From Actinomadura violacea (lineage in GTDB: Bacteria; Actinomycetota; Actinomycetes; Streptosporangiales; Streptosporangiaceae), in NCBI RefSeq assembly GCF_017573465.1, contig NZ_JAGEPF010000046.1, positions 1-64,000 on the forward strand: 64,000 bases of DNA, given 5' to 3'. The first letter of the stretch is position 1; each line of letters opens with the position of its first letter. Shown here piece by piece: positions 8,839 through 18,260 of this stretch. The position numbers were made by a program, and so were the translations under genes. The notes beneath the pieces were generated by a model that made no database searches, was not told the DNA's origin, and was given only the letters and a program-made list of their open reading frames with translations.

Positions 8839-10361
8839 GACGCCCCGGACTCCGGCACCCGCTGCGGCGGCTGTCGCTGCGCACCCGCCTGCTGTGCCTG
8901 TCGATCGCGCTGGTCACGGTGGGGCTGGTGGTGGCGGGGGCGGTCGTCGGCACGGCGCTGCGCGGCTACCTGCAGGACCGGGTGGACGACCGGCTCGTCC
9001 TGACCGGCCAGATCGCCGCCCGGGTGCCCGAGCCGGCCGGCTCCGGGGCGCCGCGGGAGACGCGGACGCTCAGCGTGCTCGGCGACACGGTCGTCACCTT
9101 CCTCGGCCCCGACGGGTCGGCGCGCAGGGTCTTCGATTCCAGCACCCTGCCGCCGGGCGGCGGTCCCGTCCTTCCCCGGCTCGGCACGGCCGCCGTCGTG
9201 GCCCGGCACGGGAGCCCGTTCACCGTCCCGGCCCGTGACGAGGACCACCGCTGGCGGGTGATCGCGCTGCCCCGGCAGCCGGTCGCCGGGGAACCGGGCG
9301 GCGCGCCGGCGGGGAGCGTCGTCGTCGCGACGGCCCTGGACGAGGTGGACCGGACCGTCGCCAGGACGCGGGCCGTCTCGCTCATCGCGGGCGTGGTGCT
9401 GCTGGCCGCGCTCACGGGGGCCGGCTGGTTCGCGGTGCGTTCGGGACTGCGCCCGCTCACCCGGATCGAGGAGACCGCGGCCGCGATCGCCGCGGGGGAC
9501 CTCTCGCGCCGGGTCCCCGAGTCCGCCGGCCCGCACACCGAGGTCGGGAGCCTCACCGCGAGCCTGAACGGCATGCTCGCCCAGATCGACGAAGCCTTCC
9601 GCGGCCGGGCCGAGGCCGAGGCGCGGATGCGGCGCTTCTTCGCGGACGCCGGCCACGAGCTGCGCACGCCCCTGGTCGGGATCAAGGGGTACACCGATCT
9701 CTACCGGATGGGCGCGCTGCCCGACCGCGCCGACATCGACCAGACCATGAACCGGATCGCCGAGGAGTCCGCGCGCCTGACGCGGCTGGTGGAGGACATG
9801 CTCCTGCTCGCCCGGGTGGACGAGGCGCGGGTGGACGAGGAGGCCGCGCCGCACCGCGCCCGCCCCGACCCGGCCTTCGGCCTCGACCCGACCCCGATGG
9901 ACCTGCGCACGCTGGCGGCCGACGCGCTGCACGACGTCCGGGCGCTGGACGCCGACCGTCCGGTCACTCTCACCGGGCCCGGCGGCGGCCGTCCCGCCAG
10001 CGCCCCCGCGCTGGCGGACGAGGCCAGGCTGCGGCAGGTCGTCGCGAACCTGGTGGGCAACGCGGTGGCGCACACGCCGGCGGGAACGCCGATCCGCATC
10101 GGCGTGGGCACCGAGCAGGGCCGGGCCGTGCTGGAGGTCGCCGACGAGGGGCCCGGGCTGACCGACGAGCAGCGGCACCGCGTCTTCGACCGCTTCTACC
10201 GGGCCGACGACTCCCGCAGCCGGACCGTCGGCGGCGGGTCGGGTCTCGGCCTGGCCATCGCGCACGCGCTGGTCACCGCGCACGGCGGCCGTATCGAGCT
10301 GGTCACCGCGCCCGGTACGGGCTGCACCTTCCGTGTCCTGCTCCCGTCGGAGGAGAAATAG
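8835..10361 (+). CDS. Sensor histidine kinase
   Basis: 508 residues from the GTG in the GTGA overlap with the regulator gene. Topology: membrane helix 1 about 18-40, an extracytoplasmic sensor of about 140 residues with no recognised fold, membrane helix 2 about 182-203, HAMP about 198-252, HisKA with the phosphorylated H274 (FFADAGHELRTPLVGIKG), and a HATPase domain with an N box (LVGNAVAHTP), G1 (VADEGPGL), F (FDRFYRADDSRS) and G2 (GGSGLGLAIAHA). All catalytic boxes are intact. An acidic, Arg-containing loop (about 325-350) sits between HisKA and HATPase. The ligand is unknown. Confidence 0.93.
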   Translation: MRRPGLRHPLRRLSLRTRLLCLSIALVTVGLVVAGAVVGTALRGYLQDRVDDRLVLTGQIAARVPEPAGSGAPRETRTLSVLGDTVVTFLGPDGSARRVFDSSTLPPGGGPVLPRLGTAAVVARHGSPFTVPARDEDHRWRVIALPRQPVAGEPGGAPAGSVVVATALDEVDRTVARTRAVSLIAGVVLLAALTGAGWFAVRSGLRPLTRIEETAAAIAAGDLSRRVPESAGPHTEVGSLTASLNGMLAQIDEAFRGRAEAEARMRRFFADAGHELRTPLVGIKGYTDLYRMGALPDRADIDQTMNRIAEESARLTRLVEDMLLLARVDEARVDEEAAPHRARPDPAFGLDPTPMDLRTLAADALHDVRALDADRPVTLTGPGGGRPASAPALADEARLRQVVANLVGNAVAHTPAGTPIRIGVGTEQGRAVLEVADEGPGLTDEQRHRVFDRFYRADDSRSRTVGGGSGLGLAIAHALVTAHGGRIELVTAPGTGCTFRVLLPSEEK

Positions 10362-10427
10362 CGGTGCCGCGGTTCCGGAGCCTTCCCCCGTTTCCCATCC
10401 ACCTTCCGAACCTGAATCCATTGACCG

Positions 10428-10447
10428 CTTAAACCGCGTGGTTTAAG
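10428..10447. promoter_or_regulatory. Perfect 8-bp inverted repeat, probable TetR operator
   Basis: CTTAAACC-GCGT-GGTTTAAG, perfect arms with a 4-nt spacer, ending 9 nt before the TetR start at 10457. AT-rich half-sites stand out in this GC-rich sequence. Position and symmetry fit autoregulation by the TetR protein; whether it also controls the sulfur island is inference. Confidence 0.7.
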
Positions 10448-10456
10448 GTAGGGGAC

Positions 10457-11071
10457 GTGACGACGCAGACGTTGATATTGCTCACCGCCGAGCGGCTGTT
10501 CGCGGTCCAGGGCATCGACGGCACTTCGCTGCGGCAGATCAGTGTCGCCGCCGAGCAGCGCAATACCGCCGCGGCCAAGTACCATTTCGGCGACCGGGAG
10601 TCCCTGATCAAGGCGATCTTCCGGCACCGGCTGGACGTGATCGACGCCCGGCGGCGCGAGCTGCTGAAGTCCGTGGGGGCGGCCAGCGGCACCCGCGCGG
10701 TGGTCGAGGCCCTGGTCCGCCCGCTGGCCGAACAGGCCGCCCGGCCGGGCAGCCACTACGTCCGCTTCCTGAACCGGCTCTTCGAGCATGTGGGCCGGCA
10801 GGTGGGCGCGCTGCCCGAGGCGGGCGGCCTCGAGGAGGCCGTCGCCGCCGGCTGGCTGCTCACCGAGCGGATGGCGCATCTGCCCGAAGCGCAGGCGATG
10901 CTGCGGATCCGCTGGACCGGTGAGCTGATCCTGTCGGGCATCGCCGACCTCGAGCAGCGCTGCCAGGACGGCCAGGACGGCGAGGGCGACGACCCCGAGG
11001 AGCTGACGGTCGCGGTGATCGACGCCGTCACCGGACTGCTGACGGCTCCGTCGTCCTTTCCGGCCCCATAG
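10457..11071 (+). CDS. TetR/AcrR-family regulator
   Basis: 204 residues from GTG 10457. The N-terminal helix-turn-helix covers about 5-50 (LTAERLFAVQGIDGTSLRQISVAAEQRNTAAAKYHFGDRESLI), typical of TetR proteins; the remaining helices form the effector domain. A perfect palindrome lies just upstream (10428-10447), consistent with self-repression. The gene leads a long same-strand series of sulfate-ester genes beginning 173 nt downstream, so it is the best candidate controller of that island (inference). The effector could be a sulfate ester or an acyl/alkyl compound. Confidence 0.9.
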   Translation: MTTQTLILLTAERLFAVQGIDGTSLRQISVAAEQRNTAAAKYHFGDRESLIKAIFRHRLDVIDARRRELLKSVGAASGTRAVVEALVRPLAEQAARPGSHYVRFLNRLFEHVGRQVGALPEAGGLEEAVAAGWLLTERMAHLPEAQAMLRIRWTGELILSGIADLEQRCQDGQDGEGDDPEELTVAVIDAVTGLLTAPSSFPAP

Positions 11072-11244
11072 AACGGCTCGAATAACTCCAGAATTCCGAC
11101 GTGCGCGTCCCGGCCGCCCGGCCGGTGGCGCGAGCGTGGCCTTGCGCTGCCCATGTGAATTTCAATTCGAATGACCAGAGAACAGAACTGGCGGGCATTG
11201 TGGCCCGTGCGGCCGATGACCGCGAAATGGCAGGAGGTCCACCC

Positions 11245-12591
11245 GTGAGCGGTGAGAACCAAGAAATGCTGCACCACGACCCCGAGCACCAGGACCCCGA
11301 GCATCACGACGAGCAGGAGAGCGCCGCCCGCAACCCGTCCAGCCAGTGGATGGAGCCGGGCGACCGCAGCCCGAGCGAGGCCAAGTTCTTCTGGACGGGC
11401 GGCCCCGTCGAGGTCGCTCCCGACACCTGGTTCGCCTCCACCGGGTCGGGCGTCACCGCGTTCGCCACCGGCGAGGGACTGGTGCTCGTCGACTCCGGGA
11501 CCCGGCTGTTCGCGCCCGACATGGCCGAACGGATCCGGGACCGCACCGACCTCCCCGTGCACACCGCCGTGTACACCCACGGGCACGTCGACCACGCCTT
11601 CGGCCTCGGCGCCTTCCTCTACGAGGGGCAGCCCCTGCCCCGCATCATCGGGCAGGCCGCGATGGCCGAGCGCTTCAACCGGTACGAGCGCACCCCCGAG
11701 CACAACACGGTCATCAACAGCCGCCAGTTCGGGGGCCGGGCGGACGACCCGACGTTCCGCGCCGACGAACTCCGCTTCGGCGCCCCGGAGCATCCGCCGA
11801 ACCTCTACTACCAGGACGCCATGGAGCTCTCGGTCGGCGGCGTGCGCTTCGAGCTGCACGCCTGCAGGGGTGAGACCGACGACCACACGTGGGTCTTCTG
11901 CCCGGACCGCGGCGTGCTGTGCCCCGGCGACCTGATCATCTGGGGCGTCCCCAACGCGGGGAACCCGCAGAAGGCGCAGCGCTACCCCTGGGACTGGGCG
12001 CAGGGGCTGCGCGCGATGGCCGCCACCGGCGCCCGCTCGATGTGCCCGGGACACGGCGGCCCGATCGTGGACGACCCCGGCCTCGTCCGCCGCGTCCTGC
12101 TGGAGACCGCCGGCCTGCTCGACCAGATCGTGGAGCGCACGCTGGAGGCGCTGGAGAACGGCTCCCCGCCCCACGTGGACGTGGTCCGCGCGGTGAAGCT
12201 CCCGACCTCCGCGTCCCCGTGGCTCCAGCCCGTCTACGACGAGGCGGAGTTCATCGTCCGCAACGTCATCCGCTACTACGGAGGCTGGTGGAGCGGCCGC
12301 CCCAGCGAGCTCAAGCCCGCTCCCCGCCAGGACGTCGCGGTGCAGATCGCCGACCTCGCCGGGGGCGTGCGCGCACTGCTGGAACGCGCGGCGTCGCTCG
12401 CCGCCACGGACCTCCGGCTGGCCTGCCACCTGGCCGACTACGCCCTGGAGGCCGCACCCCGCGACGAAGGCGTCCGCGCCGAGGTCGCCCGGATCTACAC
12501 CGAGCGCGCGGCCGGCGAGCCGGGGCTGATGGCCACCAACATCTACCACTCCGCGGCCTCCTACGCCCAGGCGGGCCGCCCGTTCGCCTGA
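11245..12591 (+). CDS. MBL-fold alkylsulfatase (SdsA-like)
   Basis: 448 residues. The GTG at 11245 has AGGAGG 7 nt upstream; the frame is open further upstream but that region looks non-coding. After a His/Glu-rich N terminus (about 8-25) comes a metallo-beta-lactamase fold with the zinc motif H112-G-H114-V-D116-H117, then GETDDH, GDLI and PGHGGP metal or active-site segments. The C-terminal part begins with YYGGWWSGRPSELKP, the hallmark of the alkylsulfatase dimerisation domain of SdsA1-type enzymes. These enzymes hydrolyse primary or secondary alkyl sulfates to alcohol and sulfate. It lacks the C-terminal SCP2-like domain of full-length SdsA1 (which is about 650 residues). No signal peptide is evident. 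It is followed by a TauD-type dioxygenase able to attack the same kind of ester. Confidence 0.88.
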   Translation: MSGENQEMLHHDPEHQDPEHHDEQESAARNPSSQWMEPGDRSPSEAKFFWTGGPVEVAPDTWFASTGSGVTAFATGEGLVLVDSGTRLFAPDMAERIRDRTDLPVHTAVYTHGHVDHAFGLGAFLYEGQPLPRIIGQAAMAERFNRYERTPEHNTVINSRQFGGRADDPTFRADELRFGAPEHPPNLYYQDAMELSVGGVRFELHACRGETDDHTWVFCPDRGVLCPGDLIIWGVPNAGNPQKAQRYPWDWAQGLRAMAATGARSMCPGHGGPIVDDPGLVRRVLLETAGLLDQIVERTLEALENGSPPHVDVVRAVKLPTSASPWLQPVYDEAEFIVRNVIRYYGGWWSGRPSELKPAPRQDVAVQIADLAGGVRALLERAASLAATDLRLACHLADYALEAAPRDEGVRAEVARIYTERAAGEPGLMATNIYHSAASYAQAGRPFA

Positions 12592-12652
12592 CCTGCCGGA
12601 ACGAAGGACCCGGCCATCTCGTCCGCTGAACCGCACACCATGAGGAGACGAC

Positions 12653-13591
12653 GTGAACCCCGTCGACACCACCATCGACCTCAAGTCGGCGCGCACGACC
12701 GGAAGGGCCCCGAGTAAGGGCCCGCGGCCCGCGCTCGACGCCCGCGAACTCACCACCGGAGGCACCGGAGAGCCGTACGCGCACCTGGACCCCGTCCCGT
12801 GCAGCGCGACGATCGGCGCGGAGATCCCCGGCATCGACCTGTCCCGCCCGCTGGACGAGCCGGTGCTCGCCGAACTCCGCCGGGCGCTGCTGGAGTACAA
12901 GGTGCTGTTCTTCCGTGACCAGCACCTGACCGGCGCGCAGCACGCCGCGTTCGCCCGGCACTGGGGCGAGCCGCAGATCCACCCGTTCCTCCCCAAGGCC
13001 GGCAGCCCCGAGGTCGTCCGGCTGGCGCACGACGCCGAGTCGCCGGGGGTGGAGAACATCTGGCACAGCGACGCCTCGTTCACCGGCACCCCGCCGTTCG
13101 GGTCGATCCTGCGGGCGGTCGAGGTGCCCGACATCGGCGGCGACACCATGTGGGCCGACATGGCGGCCGCCTACGACGGCCTCCCCGAGGACGTCCGCAC
13201 CGCGATCGATGGGCTCACCGCCACCCACGACTTCACCCAGAGCTTCGGCACGCTGATGACCGACGACCAGCTCGCCGAGGCCCGGGCGAAGTATCCGGCC
13301 GTCCGGCACCCCGTCGTCCGCACGATCCCGGAGACGGGCCGCAAGCTGATCTACGTCAACAGCGTCTTCACCGCCCGCATCGACGGCGTCGGCGAGGCCG
13401 AGAGCGCCGAACTGCTCGACCTCCTCACCGACCAGGCCCGCCACCCCGAGTACCAGGTCCGCTTCCACTGGAGGCCGGGCTCCATCGCGTTCTGGGACAA
13501 CCGCGTCACCCAGCACTACGCCCTCTGCGACTACTACCCCCGCCGCCGGGTCATGGAGCGCGTGACCATCACGGGCGACCGCCCCAGCTGA
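12653..13591 (+). CDS. TauD/TfdA-family Fe(II)/2-oxoglutarate dioxygenase (AtsK-like role)
   Basis: 312 residues from GTG 12653 with GAGGAG upstream. The iron triad is complete: H138-S-D140 (IWHSDASF) and H288 (WDNRVTQHYA), with R299 placed to bind 2-oxoglutarate. The family oxidises the carbon next to sulfonate or sulfate-ester oxygen, releasing sulfite or sulfate plus an aldehyde; AtsK of Pseudomonas putida acts on alkyl sulfates. Being next to an alkylsulfatase favours an alkyl-sulfate substrate over taurine, but this is inference. The first 40 residues are a flexible extension beyond the catalytic fold. Cytoplasmic. Confidence 0.9.
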   Translation: MNPVDTTIDLKSARTTGRAPSKGPRPALDARELTTGGTGEPYAHLDPVPCSATIGAEIPGIDLSRPLDEPVLAELRRALLEYKVLFFRDQHLTGAQHAAFARHWGEPQIHPFLPKAGSPEVVRLAHDAESPGVENIWHSDASFTGTPPFGSILRAVEVPDIGGDTMWADMAAAYDGLPEDVRTAIDGLTATHDFTQSFGTLMTDDQLAEARAKYPAVRHPVVRTIPETGRKLIYVNSVFTARIDGVGEAESAELLDLLTDQARHPEYQVRFHWRPGSIAFWDNRVTQHYALCDYYPRRRVMERVTITGDRPS

Positions 13592-13905
13592 CACGAGCCG
13601 GGCGGCCACCGAGCCCCGCACGCACCACCGAGCCGGACATGTGACACCTCCGGCCCGCACCCCCTCCCGGGGCGAGCAGCGCGCCCCCACGTCCCGACCA
13701 TCGCTCTCGGGACGCTGATCGGCACCGGCGAGACGGCCGGTCCGTCCACCCCCTCACCGCATCGGCGGCATGCCGCTCCGGCTCCGCGATGCCGTCCATG
13801 GCCCGGCCCCTCCTCGTCCCGAACGACGCCGGCCACTTCTCACCCGCATCCCAGGACACGCCACGGGTGGGCCCTTGCACGCCATCCCCCCAAGGAGAGT
13901 GAACC
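13592..13905. other. Intergenic spacer between dioxygenase and binding-protein genes
   Basis: About 310 bases, no supported gene. It contains a stem-loop (13690-13714) and the AAGGAG ribosome site of the next gene. It may hold a second promoter for the transporter-sulfatase part of the island, but no clear promoter boxes were identified. Confidence 0.5.
13690..13714 (+). terminator. Hairpin downstream of the dioxygenase gene
   Basis: CGTCCCGA and TCGGGACG form a perfect 8-bp stem with a 9-nt loop, about 100 nt after the dioxygenase stop. There is no T tract, so it may be a weak terminator, an mRNA-stabilising structure, or a regulator binding dyad. Confidence 0.45.
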
Positions 13906-15435
13906 TTGCGCCATCCCAGAAGCCTGGCCGTGGCGGCCGTGCTGGCCTGCACGGCGACGCTGGCAGGCTGCCACCAGTCCTCGGAAGCGGGTGGGAAGGC
14001 CGGCGACGACCTGACGCTCGCCGTCCCGATCCCGATGTCGTCCTTCGACCCGGCAAGGCTGAACACCGGCTCCGGCCTGCTCTACTGGCAGGCCGTCTAC
14101 GACACGCTGGTGCGGCTCGACGCGCAGCGGCGGCCCGTGCCGGGGCTCGCCACCTCCTTCAAGTACAGCGACCACCAGACCGAACTGACCCTCGACCTGC
14201 GCAGCGGCGTGACCTTCAGCGACGGGACGGCGTTCGACGCGCAGGCGGCCAAAGCCAACATCGACCGCTTCCGCAAGACCGACGGGCCCAACAAGGCCAT
14301 GGCCGCCTCCATCGAGCGGGTCGACGCGGCGGGGGCCGGCCGTTTGGTGCTGCACCTTTCCGAACCGGACCCCGCGCTGCTGTCGAACCTCGCCTCGGCT
14401 CTCGGCGCGATGGTCTCACCCCGCGCGCTGGCCGCCGGGACCGTCGCGCAGAAGCCCGTGGGAACGGGCCCGTACCTCTACGATGCGGCCGGCTCACGCG
14501 CCGGAACCACGTCCTACACCCGCAACAAGACCTTCTGGGACGCGAAGGACTTCCCCTTCGGCCACCTGAAGATCGTCGCCCTGACGGACCCGAACACCAT
14601 CCTCAACGGCCTGAAGGCAGGGCAGATCGACGCCGCCCCGATCAGGCCGGCGCAGCTGAAGTCGCTCAAGGCGCGAGGGATGTCGAGCGCGACGTTCTCG
14701 ACCGGCTGGAAGGGGCTGGTCCTCGCCGACCGCGCCGGAAAGACGCTGCCGGCCCTGGGCAAGGTGCAGGTGCGGCAGGCGATCAATCTGGCGCTCGACC
14801 GCGACCTGTTCTCCAGCACCATCGTCCCGGGCGGAGCGCAGAAGACCGACCAGATCTTCGCGAGCGGCACCGGGGCGTACGACGCGTCCTTGACCGGCAT
14901 GTACCCGCGGAACGTGGCCAAGGCGAAGACGCTGATGGCCCAGGCGGGCTACCCGCACGGCTTCTCGGTCACCATGCCCGACCTCACCGCGTTCGCCGGC
15001 ACCCCCGCGCTGAACACGGCGATCGACCAGGAACTCGGCGCCATCGGCATCAAGGTGTCCTGGAAGAAGGTGCCCGCCCAGCAGATCCTCGAGTCCATGC
15101 AGCGCGGCGAGTACCCGATGTTCTTCACCGCGCTGTCCTCGAAGACGCCCTGGGAGGACATCCAGGCCTCGGTGCTGCCCGGCGCGGCCTGGAACCCCTT
15201 CCACTCCTCCGATCCGGAGCTGGCCGGCCTCGTCCGCACCGCGCAGCGCGCCGCCCCGGGCGCGGCGCAGGACGCGGCGTTCAAGGCGGTGAACCGCTGG
15301 CTGGTCGACAACGCGTGGTACGCGCCGGTCATGGCGCCGCTCGAGACCTGGGCGTCCGCGCCGGGCCTGCGGATCGGCGCGCAGAGCCAGGGCAGCCCGC
15401 CCGACCTCGTCCGCTTCCAGCGGTCCGCGAGGTGA
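13906..15435 (+). CDS. ABC importer solute-binding lipoprotein, family 5 (DppA/OppA-like)
   Basis: 509 residues from TTG 13906, with AAGGAG 9 nt upstream. The N terminus is a lipoprotein signal ending LAGC22, so the mature protein is lipid-anchored outside the membrane. The rest has the family-5 layout: LTLAVPIPMSSFDPARLN, YDTLVRLD, a core TLDLRSGVTFSDGTAFDAQAAKANIDR, and VRQAINLALDRD. Family-5 proteins bind peptides, nickel complexes, opines and oligosaccharides. Because the same operon encodes sulfatases and a GH3 glycosidase, the ligand here may be a sulfated glycoside rather than a peptide (inference). Confidence 0.9.
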   Translation: MRHPRSLAVAAVLACTATLAGCHQSSEAGGKAGDDLTLAVPIPMSSFDPARLNTGSGLLYWQAVYDTLVRLDAQRRPVPGLATSFKYSDHQTELTLDLRSGVTFSDGTAFDAQAAKANIDRFRKTDGPNKAMAASIERVDAAGAGRLVLHLSEPDPALLSNLASALGAMVSPRALAAGTVAQKPVGTGPYLYDAAGSRAGTTSYTRNKTFWDAKDFPFGHLKIVALTDPNTILNGLKAGQIDAAPIRPAQLKSLKARGMSSATFSTGWKGLVLADRAGKTLPALGKVQVRQAINLALDRDLFSSTIVPGGAQKTDQIFASGTGAYDASLTGMYPRNVAKAKTLMAQAGYPHGFSVTMPDLTAFAGTPALNTAIDQELGAIGIKVSWKKVPAQQILESMQRGEYPMFFTALSSKTPWEDIQASVLPGAAWNPFHSSDPELAGLVRTAQRAAPGAAQDAAFKAVNRWLVDNAWYAPVMAPLETWASAPGLRIGAQSQGSPPDLVRFQRSAR

Positions 15436-15483
15436 ACCGGTGAGGGCATCGACGCACCGGGCGGCGGACGCGGGGGAGGGGCG

Positions 15484-16425
15484 ATGACGAGAATCCTGGT
15501 CAAGCGGATCGGAGCGGCCGCCGTCCTCTGGGCGGCGGTGGCGACCGCCGCGTTCTTCCTCACCGGCCTCGGCGGCTCCGACCCGGGGCGCGCCATCCTC
15601 GGGCCGTCCGCGACGAGCGCCGCCGTCGCCGCGCAGAACCACGAGCTCGGCGTCGACCGGCCGCTGCCCGCGCAGTTCACCTCGTGGGCCGGCGACCTGC
15701 TGCACGGCGACCTCGGCCGGTCGTACCTGACCGGGCGGCCGGCGATCGAGGGACTCGGGCAGCGCCTCTCGGTGACGATGTCGCTGGTCGGGCTGAGCCT
15801 CGCCGTCGTCGTCGGGCTGAGCCTGCTGCTGGCCGTGCTCGCGGCCACCGGGCGCGCCGGGATCGACCGCGCCGTCCAGATCCTGTCGCTCACCACCCAC
15901 GCCGTCCCCGGCTACCTGCTCGCCCTGCTGCTGCTCACCGCGTTCGCGGTCGAACTGCCGATCTTCCCGGCCTTCGGCTACGTCCCGCTCACCGCCTCGC
16001 CCGGACGCTGGCTGGCCGCCCTGGCGCTGCCCGTCACCGCCGTCGCGCTCGGCGGAGTCGCGGGCGCGGCCCTCCAGGGCCGCGGCGCGCTGATCGACGT
16101 GCTGGAGTCCGACTACATCCGCACGCTCCGCTCGCGGGGCGTCCCGGCGCGGTCGGTGCTGCTGCGGCACGCGCTGCGCAACGCGGCGCCGCCCTGGCTG
16201 ACCTCGCTCTCCCTGGCCTTCGTCGCGATGCTCGGCGGCGCGTTCATGGTCGAGAAGGTCTTCGCGCTCCAGGGCCTCGGCACCCTGGCGGTGGACGCGA
16301 CGGTCGCCGGCGACCGGCCCGTGATCATGGTGCTGGTGCTGCTGACCGGCGGCATGGTGATCCTGGTCAACCTGCTCACCGACCTCGCCCAGATGTGGCT
16401 CGTCCCGAAGGCGCGCACGGCATGA
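15484..16425 (+). CDS. ABC importer permease, DppB-like
   Basis: 313 residues. Membrane helices at about 10-30, 95-120, 130-155, 175-195, 235-260 and 280-300. The EAA loop signature is seen around LESDYIRTLRSRGVPARSVLLRHALRNAAPPW. N-terminal MTRILVKRIGAAAVLW resembles DppB proteins. The stop codon overlaps the ATG of the next gene by 4 nt. Works with the fused permease-ATPase. Confidence 0.92.
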   Translation: MTRILVKRIGAAAVLWAAVATAAFFLTGLGGSDPGRAILGPSATSAAVAAQNHELGVDRPLPAQFTSWAGDLLHGDLGRSYLTGRPAIEGLGQRLSVTMSLVGLSLAVVVGLSLLLAVLAATGRAGIDRAVQILSLTTHAVPGYLLALLLLTAFAVELPIFPAFGYVPLTASPGRWLAALALPVTAVALGGVAGAALQGRGALIDVLESDYIRTLRSRGVPARSVLLRHALRNAAPPWLTSLSLAFVAMLGGAFMVEKVFALQGLGTLAVDATVAGDRPVIMVLVLLTGGMVILVNLLTDLAQMWLVPKARTA

Positions 16426-18260
16426 GCGCCGCACCGGCGCGACGGGCGTCCCCGCTGCGCGCCGCCGTCCGCAACCCGCTCACCGTGGCCGGGCTCGTCC
16501 TGCTCGCCGTCACGCTCACCGCCCTCGCCGCCGCGTTCGTCATCGGGTGGGTGGACCCGTCGGGCCCGGCGAAGGCGAACCTGCACGGCCTCAACGCCCC
16601 GCCGGGCACCCCCGGGCACCTGCTGGGCACCGACAACGGCGGCCGCGACGTCCTGATCCGCCTGGTGGCGGCCACCAAGGCGACGATGCTCGGCGCGGCC
16701 GTCGCCCTCACCGTCGCGGTGGCGCTCGGGGTCCCGGCCGGGCTGGTCGCCGGCTACCGCGGCGGGTGGGCCGAGACGGCGCTGGAATGGCTGGCCGGGC
16801 TGGCGATGTCGCTGCCCTCGCTGATGGTGCTGATGGCGATCATCGCGGGTCTCGGCACCTCGATGTGGATCAGCATGACGGCGCTGGGCTGCATGATGGC
16901 CCCGGCCGTGTTCCGGCTCGTCCGGGCGCAGGTGCACGCGGTGCGGCGCGAGCTGTACATCGACGCGGCCAAGGTCGCGGGGCTCGGCGACGCCCGCATC
17001 ATCGCGCGCCACGTCCTGCGCGTCGTCCGGGCGCCCGTCGTCCTGATGGTCGGCGTCATGTCCGGCGTCGCCGTCACGGTGCAGACCGGACTCGACTTCA
17101 TCGGCCTCGGCGATCCGTCCACGATCACCTGGGGCCGGATGCTCAGCGAGGGGTTCGAGGCGCTGGACACCAACCGTCTGCTGTTCGTGTGGCCGGGGCT
17201 GGCGATGGTCTCGACCGTCATGTCGTTCCTCCTGCTGGGCAACGGGGTCCGCGACGCGCTCCAACGCGCGGACACCGCGACGCGGCCGCGCGGGCGTGAC
17301 CGTTCGCCGGCGTCCCGGCCCGTCCCGCCCGCCGTTCCCGGTCCGAGGCCGAAGCCACCCCGTCCGGACGAGCTGCTCAGCGTGTGCGACCTGGTCGTCG
17401 GCTATCCGGACGGCTCCGGTGGACTCGTGGAGGTGGTTCGCGGCGCCACGCTCGGCCTGAACGCCGAGAGCACGCTGGGGCTCGTCGGCGAGTCCGGCTC
17501 CGGCAAGACGCAGACAGCCTTCGCCCTGCTGGACCTGCTGCCCCGGCAGGCGACGATCCTCTCCGGCGAGATCCGGCTCGACGGCGTGGACCTCCTGAGC
17601 CTGCCGCCGGCGGAGCGCGAACGGACCGTCCGGCGCACGATCGCCTACGTGCCGCAGGAGCCGATGAGCAATCTCGATCCGGCCTTCACCATCGGCCACC
17701 AGCTCACCGAGCCGCTCCGGGCTCGGGGCGTCGGCCGGGCCGAAGCGCGGGCCCGCGCCCGCGGTCTGCTGGCCCGGATGGGGATCAGCGACCCCGACCG
17801 CGTCATGCGGTCCTACCCGCACCAGATCTCGGGCGGCATGGCACAGCGCGTGCTGATCGCCGGAGCCGTCGCGACGGAACCGCGGATCCTCGTCGCCGAC
17901 GAGCCCACCACCGCCCTGGACGTGACCGTGCAGAGCGAGATCCTCGACCTGCTGCGCGGGCTCCAGGCCGAGATGCGCATGGCGATCCTGCTGGTGACGC
18001 ACGACCTCGGCGTCGTCGCCGACCTGTGCGACGACGTCGCCGTGATGCGGGCCGGCCGCGTGGTCGAGACGGCACCGGTGGACGTCTTCTTCCGCGCCCC
18101 GGGCCACGAGCACTCCCGCGCCCTGCTCGCCGCCGTGCCCGACGAAGGCCACGTGCGACCCGACTACGACGCCGAAGCGGCTTCGGCGGCGTGGGACCTC
18201 GCGTACGCCCGCAAGACCTCGGCGTCGCCCGACAGGAGCCTTGGAGGTGCCGGCCGGTGA
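16422..18260 (+). CDS. Fused ABC permease (DppC-like) and ATPase (DppD-like)
   Basis: 612 residues. About 1-290 is a DppC-type permease (HLLGTDNGGRDVLIRLV, EAA loop RRELYIDAAKVAGLGDARII). A Pro/Arg-rich linker (about 288-320) joins an ATPase domain with Walker A GESGSGKT, Q-loop YVPQEP, signature ISGGMAQR (a variant of LSGGQ), Walker B ILVADEPT and the H-loop in LLVTHDLGVV. The C-terminal extension is of the oligopeptide-ATPase type. Such fusions are known in actinomycetes. It overlaps both neighbours by 4 nt, so the importer is one coupled translational unit. Confidence 0.92.
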   Translation: MSAAPARRASPLRAAVRNPLTVAGLVLLAVTLTALAAAFVIGWVDPSGPAKANLHGLNAPPGTPGHLLGTDNGGRDVLIRLVAATKATMLGAAVALTVAVALGVPAGLVAGYRGGWAETALEWLAGLAMSLPSLMVLMAIIAGLGTSMWISMTALGCMMAPAVFRLVRAQVHAVRRELYIDAAKVAGLGDARIIARHVLRVVRAPVVLMVGVMSGVAVTVQTGLDFIGLGDPSTITWGRMLSEGFEALDTNRLLFVWPGLAMVSTVMSFLLLGNGVRDALQRADTATRPRGRDRSPASRPVPPAVPGPRPKPPRPDELLSVCDLVVGYPDGSGGLVEVVRGATLGLNAESTLGLVGESGSGKTQTAFALLDLLPRQATILSGEIRLDGVDLLSLPPAERERTVRRTIAYVPQEPMSNLDPAFTIGHQLTEPLRARGVGRAEARARARGLLARMGISDPDRVMRSYPHQISGGMAQRVLIAGAVATEPRILVADEPTTALDVTVQSEILDLLRGLQAEMRMAILLVTHDLGVVADLCDDVAVMRAGRVVETAPVDVFFRAPGHEHSRALLAAVPDEGHVRPDYDAEAASAAWDLAYARKTSASPDRSLGGAGR

